Positions 11,341 to 21,597 of a stretch of 64,000 nucleotides of DNA are shown piece after piece. The notes under the pieces are model-generated. The model was not told the origin of the DNA and searched no databases. It was given only the letters and a program-made list of their open reading frames with translations. This DNA is from Symbiodinium natans. Its lineage: Eukaryota > Sar > Dinophyceae > Suessiales > Symbiodiniaceae. The DNA is taken from the NCBI GenBank assembly GCA_905221605.1, contig CAJNDS010002369.1:402033-466032 (forward strand), written 5' to 3'. Every line of letters starts with the position of its first letter. Within the stretch, counting starts at the first letter, position 1. Both the position numbers and the translations under genes were made by a program.

Positions 11341-11514
11341 GATGAAGGGCTTAGGGTTTAGGGCGATTGCGATTTCCAGTTCTAGCCCCCTAAACCCGAC
11401 ACCCTAAACCCTGAACACGCAGGCTCCAGACTGAAAGGCGCCCCCCCCAACGCACAGAGGAGTTCGGGGCTCAACTCTTTTTGTGAAGCTGTGAATCCCC
11501 ATGCATCTTTTCGT

Positions 11515-11517
<3 letters not shown>

Positions 11518-11583
<66 letters not shown>
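11518..11583. repeat. Poly-G tract, 66 bases
   Basis: An uninterrupted G run in a G-rich neighbourhood, next to a candidate exon at 11676-11771. Confidence 0.9.
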
Positions 11584-11585
<2 letters not shown>

Positions 11586-11675
11586 CTGAACATCAGGGGG
11601 TTCTCAATGTCGGGGTGCCCTTTCTTGGGGCCAAGGATCATAGGGTGTAGGGCATTGGGGGGGTCCCCCCATGTC

Positions 11676-11771
11676 TCGCCTGATTCGGCTGGATCTGGTA
11701 GTCTGGCGAGTACGGGTCTGTCTGCGCTTCAGACCTGCGAGCGACCAGCAGCCACTTGAGGACACAGCTCG
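11676..11771 (-). CDS. Candidate exon, unidentified
   Basis: Reads CVLKWLLVARRSEAQTDPYS, then PDYQIQPNQARHG with no stop. It lies just beyond the 66-base poly-G tract on the right. Function unknown. Confidence 0.45.
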
Positions 11772-11975
11772 ATTGCTATTTAGGATTCTGGGCTTATAGG
11801 GTGAAGGGTTTAGGGCTTAGGGTTTAGGGTTTAAGGGTTAAAGGTTTAAGGGTTGAAGGGTTTAAGGGTTTAAGGTTTGGGTTTTAAGGTTTAGGCATTT
11901 AAGGTTCAGGAGTTGTAAGTTTTGGGTTGAAGCAACGAGTGTGGGGAGCTCTATACGGCCCAAGAAATCACAGCC

Positions 11976-12096
11976 GCGCAATGACTTCCTGGTGGATGCA
12001 GAACATCTGAGGGAGCTGCTCCCGAAAGACCGACTGCGTGCCGACTGTCCTCAGTGTTTCAGAGACGCTGGGCCAGAAATCTTTCTGAAACTGTTC
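11976..12096 (-). CDS. Candidate exon, unidentified
   Basis: After CTCAG|G at 12097, 39 or more codons read EQFQKDFWPSVSETLRTVGT, then QSVFREQLPQMFCIHQ. The opposite strand is also open here (RELLPKDRLRADCPQCF), so strand is a judgement based on the acceptor and neighbours. Confidence 0.48.
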
Positions 12097-12244
12097 CTGA
12101 GAGAGAGACACCCCCCCCCCCCCCCGCGTTTCACTGAATAAGGGAAATGCAGTCTATGCTGAGGATCCTACCTAGAACCCTGTTGCGGTTCTGGGGTTGA
12201 AGGGTCGCAGGTTTCAGGGTTTGGAGTTTAGAGTCTAGAGCCGT

Positions 12245-12433
12245 CAGCACTGAGCCAACACCACTCCAAGTGTCTTCGTGGCTGGCTCGGCCGCGTTGAC
12301 GCCTGCATCGGCCGGAAAAGCGCTGCAACCCTCAACCCTCAACCCTCAAACCTCAACCCTCAACCCTCAACCGAATGACACCTCCAGACTCGGATAGCAA
12401 GCGCAACCAACGCGTTGACAATGGCTTGGGATA
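12245..12433 (-). CDS. Two candidate exons, unidentified
   Basis: Patch 12387-12433 reads QAIVNALVALAIRVW with a GTGTCA donor, a hydrophobic helix. Patch 12245-12306 reads VNAAEPATKTLGVVLAQC after TGCAG|G. A CTCAACC-type variant repeat lies between them. Confidence 0.45.
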
Positions 12434-12680
12434 GAATGATCTAAGCCCCCGAGCCCTAAACGCCAAGCCCTGTAGCCTGATCACGGGTGAGACTTAAAGC
12501 CCTAAATCCTAAACCCGAAAACCCTAAACCCTAAACCCCAAACCCTAAACCCTAAACCCTGAACCCTTTTAGGGTTTAGGGTTTCGGGCAAAGGCCTGCA
12601 CCCCTGACACCCAAGACCCCCAAGATCCCCAACCCCAACTCATAAGGCAAGGCATCCCCTCCAACCCTCAAGCCAAAAGC

Positions 12681-12862
12681 GGGTTTAGGGTTTAGGGTTT
12701 AGGGTTTGCGGTTTAGGGTTTAGGGTTTGGGGGTTAGGGTTTAGGGTTAGGGTTTAGGGTTTAGGGTTTAGGGTTTAGGGTTTAGGGTTTAGGGTTTAGG
12801 GTTTAGGGTTTAGGGTTTAGGGTTTAGGGTTTAGGGTTTAGGGTTTAGGGTTAGGGTTTAGG
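12681..12862 (+). repeat. TTTAGGG array
   Basis: About 25 copies, mostly perfect, with a few single-base changes and two six-base units. Telomere-type repeat located internally. Confidence 0.95.
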
Positions 12863-12884
12863 CTTTCAGGGGGCCTTCGGTAGG

Positions 12885-13440
12885 GAAGCCAGTGCCATGG
12901 CTCGACTTGAAGGCATACTGGACGATGTGAGGCAGCCTGTGTAACTGTAGGGGCCTTAATAACTAGAATAGGGTTTAGGGTTTAGGGTTTAGGGTTCAGG
13001 GTTTAGGATTTAGGAGCTTGTTAGGGCTAGGTTCCCCAGCTACTCCTTCATAAATAAGGGTACCCTTTCTCCAGTCTTAGTACGGAACCCCCCCCCCCCC
13101 CCCCAAACAAAAAAGGGAGCAAGGGTACTACTGGGGGACCTGGAGGGTGTAGGAGGTTCAGGAGCTTGGGGTGTGGGATTTGGGAGTTTAGGGTTTAGGA
13201 AAGACGACTATTTGCTTAAGAACTTTCGGAGTTGAAGGTTTAGGAATGACTACTGTCTGTAACCCCCCGGGGTTTTGAAAGAATCTGGAGTTTTTGGTGA
13301 AGGTTCTTGCTTATAGGGTCCAGGGATTTAGGGAACAGGGCCATAATGTAGAGAATCGACGACATGCTGGGTTGGGGGGCTTGATCTCGCGAATGGGCGA
13401 CCGACAGCAAACTTCGTTCCGCAGAAGAAGTCAGGAAAGA
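12885..13440 (-). CDS. Two candidate exons, unidentified
   Basis: Patch 13334-13440 reads PVFPDFFCGTKFAVGRPFAR in a frame open for over 30 codons. Patch 12885-12950 reads LPHIVQYAFKSSHGTGFPTE after CACAG|G. Both are bordered by TTTAGGG tracts. Confidence 0.45.
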
Positions 13441-13632
13441 CTGGATATTGGGGGGAGGGGTTTGGGGTCTAGGGTTTAGGGTGATTCTATGGAACCTGGA
13501 TGGAACTCAACCCTCTTCACAAATTCGAAGACTCATTGAAAAACAACAGAGGTCGAACCCAGGGGTGAAACTTCGGTTCAAACCTCCCCCCCTCCGACCT
13601 TAGTAAGGGCCCAGAAACTAGCACAACTCCCT

Positions 13633-13688
13633 CATGACACCTCAGATCCTGAAAAGATTCTATGACACCCCAGATCCTGAAAAGATTC
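13633..13688. repeat. 28-bp tandem duplication
   Basis: Two copies of ATGACACCYCAGATCCTGAA plus AAGATTC, with one difference. Confidence 0.85.
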
Positions 13689-13821
13689 TATAGCCCCAAG
13701 CCAGCTCTGAACGCAAACCCTAAACCCTAAACCCTATACCCTAAACCCTAAACCCTAAACACTAAACCCTAAACCCTAAACCCCTGCAGCCCCGCAGCCC
13801 GAAAGCGCCTATGGAACCCGA

Positions 13822-13892
13822 AAGCCCTGATGAGACTTCTTGGGCCCCGCGGCGTGCTCAGCATCTGCTTGTTGGGCCACGCCTGGAACTTG
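13822..13892 (-). CDS. Candidate exon, unidentified
   Basis: After TCCAG|G it reads VAQQADAEHAAGPKKSHQ. It sits between a CCCTAAA tract (13715-13790) and a TTTAGGG tract (13921-14021), so the exon is flanked by complementary repeats. Confidence 0.4.
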
Positions 13893-13920
13893 AAGCGGTG
13901 GCTTCCATACCTCGGGTTGG

Positions 13921-14021
13921 ATTTAGGGTTTAGGGTTTAGGGTTTAGGGCTTAGGGTTTAGGGTTTAGGGTTTAGGGTTTAGGGTTTAGAGTTTAGGGTT
14001 TAGGGTTTAGGGTTTAGGGTT
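13921..14021 (+). repeat. TTTAGGG array
   Basis: Fourteen copies, with AGGGCTT and TTTAGAG variants. Confidence 0.95.
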
Positions 14022-14310
14022 GGGAAGGTAGGCTCGGGAAGCTGAGGTTTACAGGGACTTGGGGTGCCAAAGGGCGCCTCTGGCTTGAACCCTAAACCCT
14101 AAACCCTAAACCCTAAACCCTAAACTGGCCCTAAACACTAAACCGACCCTACACCCACCTTTGGCAGCACCGCCCCCCCTGGGGTGCCCCAAGCACGTAC
14201 GCAACTCGCAGGTGGTGGCGCGTCTGTGCTTCTAGGCGCCATCCGCAATGGTGTTCTTAGAGCTCCAGTGCCGAGGACTGCTGAGGGGTTTTCGGGTCTT
14301 GCACTTAAGG

Positions 14311-14404
14311 TGCCTTCAATACCAACAACCAGGCGCTGAGGCCCTGTAAGCGGTACACTTTCAACTGCTTCCCTGCTTCCCCCGCAACCGAGGAGGAACA
14401 GTTT
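14311..14404 (-). CDS. Candidate exon, unidentified
   Basis: At least 33 codons open: VEKLFLLGCGGSREAVESVP, then LTGPQRLVVGIEG. No domain recognised. Confidence 0.45.
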
Positions 14405-14532
14405 CTCGACACCTTATCAAGGGAATAGGGAGAAAGGGCACCACTGGGTGTCTTGGAAAACTTTGCGCCCGAAACTTTCTAGTTCTTAGCAGGGAAAGAG
14501 GGAAAAAACCCTAAGCCCCTTACAGAAGTCTA

Positions 14533-14612
14533 AGCCGCAAAAGCGTACAGGTCCGGGGCTCCCTGCACCACATCCTGATTGGGGTCGACCGTCCGCTCCG
14601 CAGGGGAGAACC
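14533..14612 (-). CDS. Candidate exon, possible C-terminus
   Basis: Reads QDWFSPAERTVDPNQDVVQG, then APDLYAFAA and a TAG at about 14533. Very protein-like. It either ends the protein or splices at an internal GTAC. A further patch at 14690-14742 (NHIAHLILQKALNPTC) lies upstream on the same strand. Confidence 0.48.
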
Positions 14613-14935
14613 AGTCCTGGCTTAGGGGTTAGGGTTTAGGGTTTAGGGTTTTAGGGGCTTTAGGTTCCCCCCCTTCTTCCAAGAATGCCAGATGCAAGTA
14701 GGGTTGAGTGCCTTCTGCAAGATCAGGTGCGCGATGTGATTGGGGTGCTGGCTTTAGGGTTTAGTGTGCAGGGCTTAGGGTTCATGGCCTACAGCATGTG
14801 AGGCTCGTGTGCGCGGCGCCCGAAACCCCAAACCCCAAACATACTGTGTCATGCGCTTCGCCCCAACACCCTGCAATAGGAGTCCCCAGACCCTGAGGGT
14901 TATGTTTTGGGGTTTAGGGGTTGATGGTTTTGGGA

Positions 14936-15212
14936 CCCTAAACCCTACACCCTAAACCCTAAACCCCAAACCCTAAACCCTAAACCCTAAACCCTAAACC
15001 CTAAACCCTGAACCCTAAATCCTAAACCCTGAGACCTAAACCCTAAACCCCAAACCCCAAACCCTGAACCCTAAGCCCAAAACCCTAAACCCCAAACCCC
15101 AAACCCTAAACCCTAAACCCTGAACCCTAAACCCCAAACCCCAAAACCCTAAACCCTAAACCCTAAACCCTGAACCCTAAACCCTAAACCCCCAAACCCT
15201 AAACCCCAAACC
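14936..15212 (-). repeat. CCCTAAA array, degenerate
   Basis: About 38 units alternating CCCTAAA, CCCCAAA and CCCTGAA. The variants recur in runs, suggesting local amplification. Confidence 0.95.
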
Positions 15213-15226
15213 CATTCAGCGGTTGC

Positions 15227-15301
15227 TAGCTTCGGCTTTGGGACTTGGCCGCCAGAGCCTTGTCCACGTGCCTGGGAAGCGCCTCTTTGCTTGTCACCTG
15301 C
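15227..15301 (-). CDS. Candidate exon, unidentified
   Basis: After TCGCAG|G the frame reads VTSKEALPRHVDKALAAKSQ then SRS and a stop. It lies between CCCTAAA (14936-15212) and TTTAGGG (15318-15425) arrays. Confidence 0.45.
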
Positions 15302-15570
15302 GAGTCTGGAGGCCCAAGATTTAGGGTTTAGGGTTTAGGGTTCAGGGTTCAGGGTTTAGGACCCTCCATGGTTTAGGGTTTGGTGGTTTAGGGGTTTGAG
15401 GGGGTTTAGGGTTTAGGGTTGGGGTTATAAGGTGTTGGGATTTAGAGCTGGGAGTGGCACGCTGCACACTGCTTGCTGTATTCCCGGCCCCCCCTCCCCC
15501 CAAACAGACCTCGTCGCATGTGCTCGCCGAAGCAGGCAAACAGCAAACATGTCTCTATAGAGGGTCACCC

Positions 15571-15671
15571 TTTGGGATGTTGCCCCTTATACTACCAGTC
15601 CTTAATCGGGAGTACAATCAGGGTACTATAATCCCGGTTAGGGACTGTTAGTATAAGGGGGAACATCTCAA
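15571..15671. mobile_element. MITE family A with 7-bp target duplication
   Basis: A 101-bp inverted-repeat element flanked by GTCACCC at 15564-15570 and 15672-15678. The ends share the TTGGGATGTT...CCCCTTATAC core with the other copies. It has no coding capacity, so it is non-autonomous. Confidence 0.85.
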
Positions 15672-16063
15672 GTCACCCTACTCAATTGGGTGCAACATCA
15701 GCAACTGTACAGGTTTCTGGGTGTAGTGTTCAGGGGGTACAGGGTTTAGGTTTAGGAGTTCGAGGCGCTCGAGGGCTCAAGCGTCCGGGATTCGGGTACG
15801 TAGCCCTAAACCCTAAACCCTAAACCCTAAACCCCAAACCCTAAACCCTAAACCCTAAGCCTTGAGAGCCCTGCCGCACGGGGGTGCTCCATGCAGGAAG
15901 GGGATTGGTGCCCTTTTTCCGACTTTGCCAAGTCGTGTCTAGTGATGGAAGCAATTCATGTTGATGCCGGCCTCTGGATTCCTTCGGGGTCTAGGGTCTA
16001 GGTTTTAGGGTTAGGGTTTCGGGTTTGAGGTTGGAGTTTGGGGTGTGGGGTTTGGGGGAGCTG

Positions 16064-16322
16064 CCAATGTAGCGGCCATATGGCATATTGACACGCTCTC
16101 CCTCTGTTCCTGCAGAGATGGGGGTCCCCGCGTAACATGTTTTAAGGGGCCTGCAGCCTAACTGATCCTACGAACTAAGGGGACCTCAATGTCTGGCACA
16201 GCCGATTCCTCACGTGCTAGCCAAGCCCTTCTTGGGCTCAGTAGGGAGGGTTGCTGACGGCGGTGAAGTACTCTGTGAGGAATGGCACGCCATAGGCGAA
16301 GAATAACCTTGGGCAGCGCAGC
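16064..16322 (-). CDS. Two candidate exons, unidentified
   Basis: Patch 16237-16322 reads QLRCPRLFFAYGVPFLTEYF, then TAVSNPPY and a TGA, a possible C-terminal exon. Patch 16064-16118 reads EQRESVSICHMAATLAA after TGCAG|G. The first is strongly protein-like. Confidence 0.48.
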
Positions 16323-16737
16323 TGTACACACATGAACAAGGCCTCGGGTTTCGAGTTTCGGGTTTAAGGTTTAGGGTTTATAAGGTTTAGGGTTAACGGG
16401 TTCCTGTCAAGGTTTTAGGGTGTAGGGTTTAGGGTTGAGGGTTTGGGTCTCAACACAAACACCCACAAAATGTGCACACAGCCAAACGGTTAGGCTAGGT
16501 TGAGGAGTTTAGTCTCGGACAAAGACCCTCCACTCAAGCCCCCTTCACACAGAGGCTCACGGACCTCTCTATCAGTATCAAGGGATTAAGACTCGTACCT
16601 CTAAGGTCGGGGAATATGGCCCTTAATACTACATTAAGGATCTTTAACAAGGGTCCCCAAAACCCAAGGGTACAACCTTAAGGGTCCAAGGTAAAACCCC
16701 TACACAGTAGTTTGGACCTTCTAGGCACCCACCCCTG

Positions 16738-17125
16738 CGCGCCTGAAGACGCAAGCAGCCTGGCCCCTAAGAACTCTCGTCTCTGAGCTCGAACTCCCTG
16801 GAGACAAGCCGTCAACGGACTACCCTAATCCCGAAAGATAAACCCTATACCCAAAACCCGAAAGATAAACCCTACACCCTCGATGCCTACAAAGGTCCCT
16901 TCTTTGGCAAATCAACATTTAAGGGCCCGAAAAAAAACCAAGAAAAAACAATCCTAGTCTAGGGAGCGCACTCGAAACCTTAAACCCTAAACTCCAACCA
17001 AATTCAGAAGCTCGTGACTCAAATGAACCTATCCGGGTTCCAGGGCCGGCGATTGGGCTTTGTGGCTCCTAATCTGAATGTCCTCGTACACCATGCACAA
17101 GCTGTCACGCCCTCGACCGGAAATC
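16738..17125 (-). CDS. Two candidate exons, unidentified
   Basis: Patch 17028-17125 reads RDSLCMVYEDIQIRSHKAQS then PALEPG. Patch 16738-16808 reads DGLSPGSSSSETRVLRGQAA then CVF. No tract of perfect TTTAGGG lies between them, only degenerate copies. Confidence 0.42.
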
Positions 17126-17218
17126 CTACATTCCACATTCGATCCAGAACCACTTTGTGCCCAACACGTACAACCCAACATCCTGAACCACCATTTAAAC
17201 TACCTTAAAGCCCAACAG

Positions 17219-17322
17219 TTGGGATGCTCCCCCTTATACTAATAGCCCTTAGTAGGGATGATGATAGGGGTACTACAAATCCCTTATAAAGGACTCTTAG
17301 TATATCAGGGGGGACATCCCAA
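17219..17322. mobile_element. MITE family A with 8-bp target duplication
   Basis: A 104-bp element with inverted ends, flanked by CCCAACAG at 17211-17218 and 17323-17330. Together with the 15571 copy this indicates a 7-8 bp duplication, which would fit a hAT-like transposase; that class is an inference. Confidence 0.85.
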
Positions 17323-17324
17323 CC

Positions 17325-17432
17325 CAACAGCTTGAGGCATCGCTGCAGCAGAGCGTCAACGAGCCGGCCACCGCAAGGACCAGAGCTGCTGTCGTCTCAT
17401 TGGTTTCCTCGGACTCTCCCAGGCTCAGCTTC
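17325..17432 (-). CDS. Candidate exon, unidentified
   Basis: About 36 codons: KLSLGESEETNETTAALVLA, then VAGSLTLCCSDASSCW. An acidic start is followed by a hydrophobic segment, perhaps membrane-inserted. A MITE ends at 17322, just 3' of the exon. Confidence 0.48.
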
Positions 17433-17704
17433 AAACCCCCAAACCCTAAACCCTATAAACCCCTAAACCCCCGAAGCCCCTAAACACCTTTTTAGGGTTT
17501 AGGGGGTGCGGCTTCAGAATCGCAGGTTTAAGGATTTCGGGTGGTTCGAGGTTCGGGCTTAGGGTTTAGGGTCGCGGTTTCGGGTTTACGGCTTAGGAAG
17601 CCCTGAGACCTAGACACTGGCCCTGATCTCTACACTTTATCCAGCCCTTGCCCACCCCCCTAACAGTATCCAACGCAGATGGCAACAACAAAAGGAGGAA
17701 GAAC

Positions 17705-17880
17705 GATAATGACGTTACAAAACCATAGCAGCTGAAGTAAAAGTAGAAGTAGAAGTAGCAGACGTAGCAGTAGAAGAAGTAGTAGTCGTCGTCGTCGTGG
17801 CAGTCGCAGCAGCAGTAGCAGTAGCAGTACTGGAAGCAGTAGAAGCACTACGAGTAGCAGTAGCAGTACTAGAGCGACAA
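17705..17880. repeat. GTAGCA/GTAGAA/GTCGTC triplet-hexamer repeat
   Basis: An imperfect array of AGTAGCAGTAGAAGTAGTAG-like units. Leu- and Thr/Ser-rich frames on the minus strand are by-products. Confidence 0.85.
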
Positions 17881-18039
17881 CATGACAAGTCATAAGCAAG
17901 CCGTGGCTCGTAGGGCGTTCCCTCCAAGGAATCCTTGAAGAAGCCCCCTGGGACGTGGGTTTACGCTTTAGGGTCTTGGTTGCCATTCAACAGCCGAGAG
18001 AATGCGACTTACATGGGCCTTTGCCGAGATTGAGATCAC

Positions 18040-18129
18040 TAAACCCTAAACCCTAAACCCTAAACCCTAAACCCTAAACCCTAAACCCTAAACCCTAAAC
18101 CCTAAACCCTAAACCCTAAACCCTAAACC
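18040..18129 (-). repeat. CCCTAAA array
   Basis: Twelve or more perfect copies. Confidence 0.95.
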
Positions 18130-18625
18130 CACGGAGTCTGGGCCCTTTTCGGTTCATCGTTGAGGGGTTCTCTTTCAAAGACATTATGTCTTTACTTTGT
18201 CTCCTTGTCTCATCCGCCTGTGCGCCGGACTGTTGTCTTTGTTGCGGCATCAAGGCTGATGTTTCTCATGAAAGCCGAAGGCACTCCAGGGGGCAACACC
18301 AAGAGCACAACAAGGGAAAAGTAAGGGCAATGTTCAGAGCAAGATAAGGGCAAAGTTGCGGGAAACACAAAGGGACGACATCAATGGGAAGGTGTGAGCT
18401 TATCCGACTCAGACAATGATGTGGGGTGTGTTACGGGGTGTTGAGGTTCAGGGGCTTGCTTCTGGCCTTCGCACTAAACCCTTTCTTCCATCTAAACCTG
18501 TATAGTCCCTGCAAACTAATCTTTACTAGCCCTATAAACCCTTTCAACCCCACAATCCCGTTCCTAATTTCCGATAACCCCAACCATTTCTTCAACCAAA
18601 GACCCTAAACCCTAAGCCTCATAGA

Positions 18626-18860
18626 CTACATGGCGCGGGCCTTTGTCGTCCTTCTCCGCAAGCTGCAGGACACGGTCTTGTGCCCTGTGCTGTGGGCATA
18701 TAGGGTCGAGTGCTAAGGGAAAAAAGAAATGACAGGGTTATAGGGTGAGAGGGTTACAGGGTTACGAATGATAGGGGTGTAGGGTTCAGGGTCATTGCTC
18801 TTCATAGCCATCATGCGGCTCAGGGGCATTGTTGTTGTTGGCTTCGGTTTTTCTTGGTTT
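18626..18860 (-). CDS. Two candidate exons, unidentified
   Basis: Patch 18793-18850 reads EANNNNAPEPHDGYEEQ, low complexity and acidic. Patch 18626-18690 reads HRAQDRVLQLAEKDDKGPRH then VVYEA. The plus strand of the second is also open (DYMARAFVVLLRKLQDTVL), so strand is uncertain there. Confidence 0.38.
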
Positions 18861-19239
18861 TTAAGGTCGACGCCCTAAGCTTGCCCTAAACCCTCAACCC
18901 GAAGGCCCCCTTAACAGGTGCCCTCTTGGGACCCTGGATAAATCGTCCGAGTCTCATCAAAAGGTGTTATTAGGGTTGAGGGCTTCAGAGTTGAGGCTTC
19001 TAGGCTTCGGGGGCTTACGCGCTTCTGGGGTGCAGGCTGCATCTATGGAATGGAAGTTCCGTCTTCCTACTCTAAACCTATCGATGCCAAACTTCCTTAT
19101 AAGGCTTTTAAACAAAACCCTTAACAACCCTAAAAACACCCTTAACACTCGAACAAAAACCCTAAACCCTAAACAACCCTAAAAAACCTGCGAAACCCTT
19201 TAACCCTAAACCCTAACACCCCCCCCCCCCCCCCCCCCT

Positions 19240-19340
19240 TCCCCTTGCCTCGCGGATGCGAATGGTCTCGCGCTGAGCCCAACAAAGCAGCGGGGCGCTT
19301 GGAGGACGAAGAGCGCCAAAAGGACGAGGGCCCACCTGGC
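19240..19340 (-). CDS. Candidate exon with a hydrophobic helix
   Basis: After GCCAG|G it reads WALVLLALFVLQAPRCFVGL, then SARPFASAR with a possible GC donor. The first 18 residues could be a signal peptide or membrane helix. It lies between CCCTAAA (19136-19218) and TTTAGGG (19351-19412) tracts. Confidence 0.42.
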
Positions 19341-19497
19341 ATTTTACATTGTTTAGGGTTTGGGGTTTAGGGTTTGGGGTTTGGGGTTTGGGGTGTAGGG
19401 TTTAGGGTTGCGGGTTGAGGGCCCCCAATCCAGCTCGTACAGAAGAAACCCTCAAACCTCCCAAGCCGTTGTGGGTTGGACTTGTGGGGTTTCGGTA

Positions 19498-19825
19498 GGG
19501 CATGGCATGTTGAAAGCCTGCGGTACGGAATCCTTCAAACATGATACTCATATGCGTTCGCCGGATCTCTCTAGGTGGTAGCTTTTACCTTCACCCTCAA
19601 CCCCAAACCCCATACGAAACGCTGCGCCCCAAACCCTTGTAAACTGTAAACCCAAAACTCTGCAAGTCCTAAACCCTGCAACCCTGCAACCCTGCAACCC
19701 TACACCCTGCACCCTAAACCCTAAACCAAAGGTTCAGCCGGGCCGCACAGGCCGCCTCCGAACCGGTCCTTTTGCCATACTTTGCAGGCGCCGGCGAGGA
19801 GGGAAGCCGAAAGCAGCTGCGGGCT
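19498..19825 (-). CDS. Two candidate exons, unidentified
   Basis: Patch 19735-19825 reads LLSASLLAGACKVWQKDRFG, then GGLCGPAEP after GCAG|C. Patch 19498-19568 reads IRRTHMSIMFEGFRTAGFQH then AMPYRNP. A CCCTAAA-rich intron (19590-19730) separates them. Confidence 0.48.
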
Positions 19826-19854
19826 TCGGGTTGCTTTCCAAGGGTGCAAAGTGT

Positions 19855-19936
19855 TAGGGTTTAGGGTTTAGGGTTTAGGGTTTAGGGTTTAGGGTTTAGG
19901 GTTTAGGGTTTAGGGTTTAGGGTTTAGGGTTTAGGG
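19855..19936 (+). repeat. TTTAGGG array
   Basis: About 11 perfect copies. Confidence 0.95.
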
Positions 19937-20019
19937 TTGTGCAAAGTTTAGGGTTCGGGTCTTTGAGGGTTTTAGCGAGTAGGGTTGGGACTTTAAGGTC
20001 TGAGGTCTAGGGCTTTCCC

Positions 20020-20100
20020 ACCCGACATGACATGGTCATTTGAAGGTGAATGTTCGACAACTCCGAAGATAGTTGACCAGCTCAGCATCATTCAGCCATC
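20020..20100 (-). CDS. Candidate exon, unidentified
   Basis: One frame reads NDAELVNYLRSCRTFTFK; a second frame, MMLSWSTIFGVVEHSPSNDH, is open for longer. The exon lies between TTTAGGG (19855-19936) and CCCTAAA (20112-20147) tracts. Confidence 0.35.
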
Positions 20101-20324
20101 ATAAGCCTCCCTAGACCCTAAACCCTAAACCCTCAACCCTGAACCCACTCGCTGAGTTCACAGATTCTGGATAGGGCTTTGGGCTTGGCACCTTAGGCAT
20201 AGCACCAGAGCCTGTCTCAAGTCGGTTTAGGGTTTAGGGTTTATAGGGTTTAGGGTTTAGGGTTTCGGGTTTAGGGCTTGGGGTTTAGGAATACTATAAA
20301 CACCCCAAACCCCCAACATTCCAG

Positions 20325-20391
20325 AGTTGGCCTGGATCGTGCAGCGCGGGTAATGTGGCAGCTCGGAGAAGAGGTACTTGTCGTCCGGCAC
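20325..20391 (-). CDS. Candidate exon, unidentified
   Basis: After CCGCAG|G at 20392 it reads VPDDKYLFSELPHYPRCTIQ then ANSG. Among the most protein-like patches in the window. The neighbouring introns carry TTTAGGG (left) and CCCTAAA (right). Confidence 0.55.
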
Positions 20392-20544
20392 CTGCGGACG
20401 ACCGGGGGCTGGGGCTTGGGGTGCTTCTTTCTGGCTTGAAGTTGATCCCTAAACCCTAAACCCTAAACCCTTAACCCTAAACCCTAAATCCTAAACCCTA
20501 AGCCCTAAGCCCTAAACCCTAAACCCTAGCCCTAAACCCTAAAC

Positions 20545-20986
20545 GCCAACAGATTCGCTGGCAAACAGAGACTTCCCTCAGTACGTCACGAAAGCCCTTC
20601 GGGCCAACCTCGAGCTGATCCAAAAGCGTGCCACTAGGGTTTGGGATTTAGGGTTTAGGGTTTAGGGCTTAGGGTTTAGGGTTTAGGGATCAGGGTTCAG
20701 GGTATTTAGGGTTCAGGGAAACTTCGTGGCACTCCACCGCCCGACCGTATGAAAACATGCTGGAAGATCACACAAGCCAAGCCTCCTGCACAGCCCATGT
20801 GAACCCCAAATCCTAAGCCCCTGAACCCTAAGCCCCAAAACCCTAAACCCTAAACCCTAAACCCTAAACCCCAAACCCTAAACCCTAAACCCTGAACCCT
20901 AAACCCCAAACCCCAAAACCCTAAACCCTAAACCCTACCGAGGCCCAGTCTCGCTCAATGCGCTGCGCATTGAACATCGCCTGGAG
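20545..20986 (-). CDS. Three candidate exons, unidentified
   Basis: Patch 20938-20985 reads AMFNAQRIERDWAS after CCAG|G. Patch 20715-20800 reads HMGCAGGLACVIFQHVFIRS then GGGVPRSF. Patch 20545-20635 reads TLLDQLEVGPKGFRDVLREV then SVCQR; its plus strand is also open (NRDFPQYVTKALRANLELIQ). Tracts between them alternate in orientation. Confidence 0.45.
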
Positions 20987-21470
20987 GGTTTAGGGGTTAG
21001 GGTTTGGGGTTTGGGCTGTAGGGGGTTGGGGTTTAGGGCTTAGGCGCTTAGGGGTTTAGGGTTTAGGGCTTTTGGGGTTTTGGGTCGAATTAGTGTTTTG
21101 GGGGCAGGGGGTCTAGGGTTTCGGCTTATTCTGCTAACAGATACCATCAACCTGAAACGCAGCCCTAGAAGCAAATGCCTCCTGGACCCTAGAGACTCTG
21201 AACCCGAGTTTTACAGTCCCCCGAAGGCCTCAGCCGAGGCGTACCACTCAGCCGCTACCTACAACCTTTCCTTTTTTGGGGTTTCCTTTTGTGAGGTGCT
21301 ACTACGTCCGATCATTATACTTCACCCTGTTTCTGTCACACTAACCGCAGATTCAGGCCACCAAAAGATGTGTGAGTGTCTATGCCTGCTTTAATGGGCA
21401 AACCTCTGGAGCTGTGCCAAACACTTCTTTAGTTCAAGTTCACGGTCCAGGGTTTGGGGTGCAGGGTTCT

Positions 21471-21472
21471 AG

Positions 21473-21525
<53 letters not shown>

Positions 21526-21597
21526 CGAGAGAGCAAGAGAGAGAGAGAGAGAGAGAGGGAGAGATAGAGATAGAGATAGAGAGATAGAGAGACAGAG
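21471..21597. repeat. GA microsatellite
   Basis: (GA)n with GAGC, GATA and GACA interruptions. All open frames across it (RERERE, LSLSLS) are artefacts. Confidence 0.95.
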
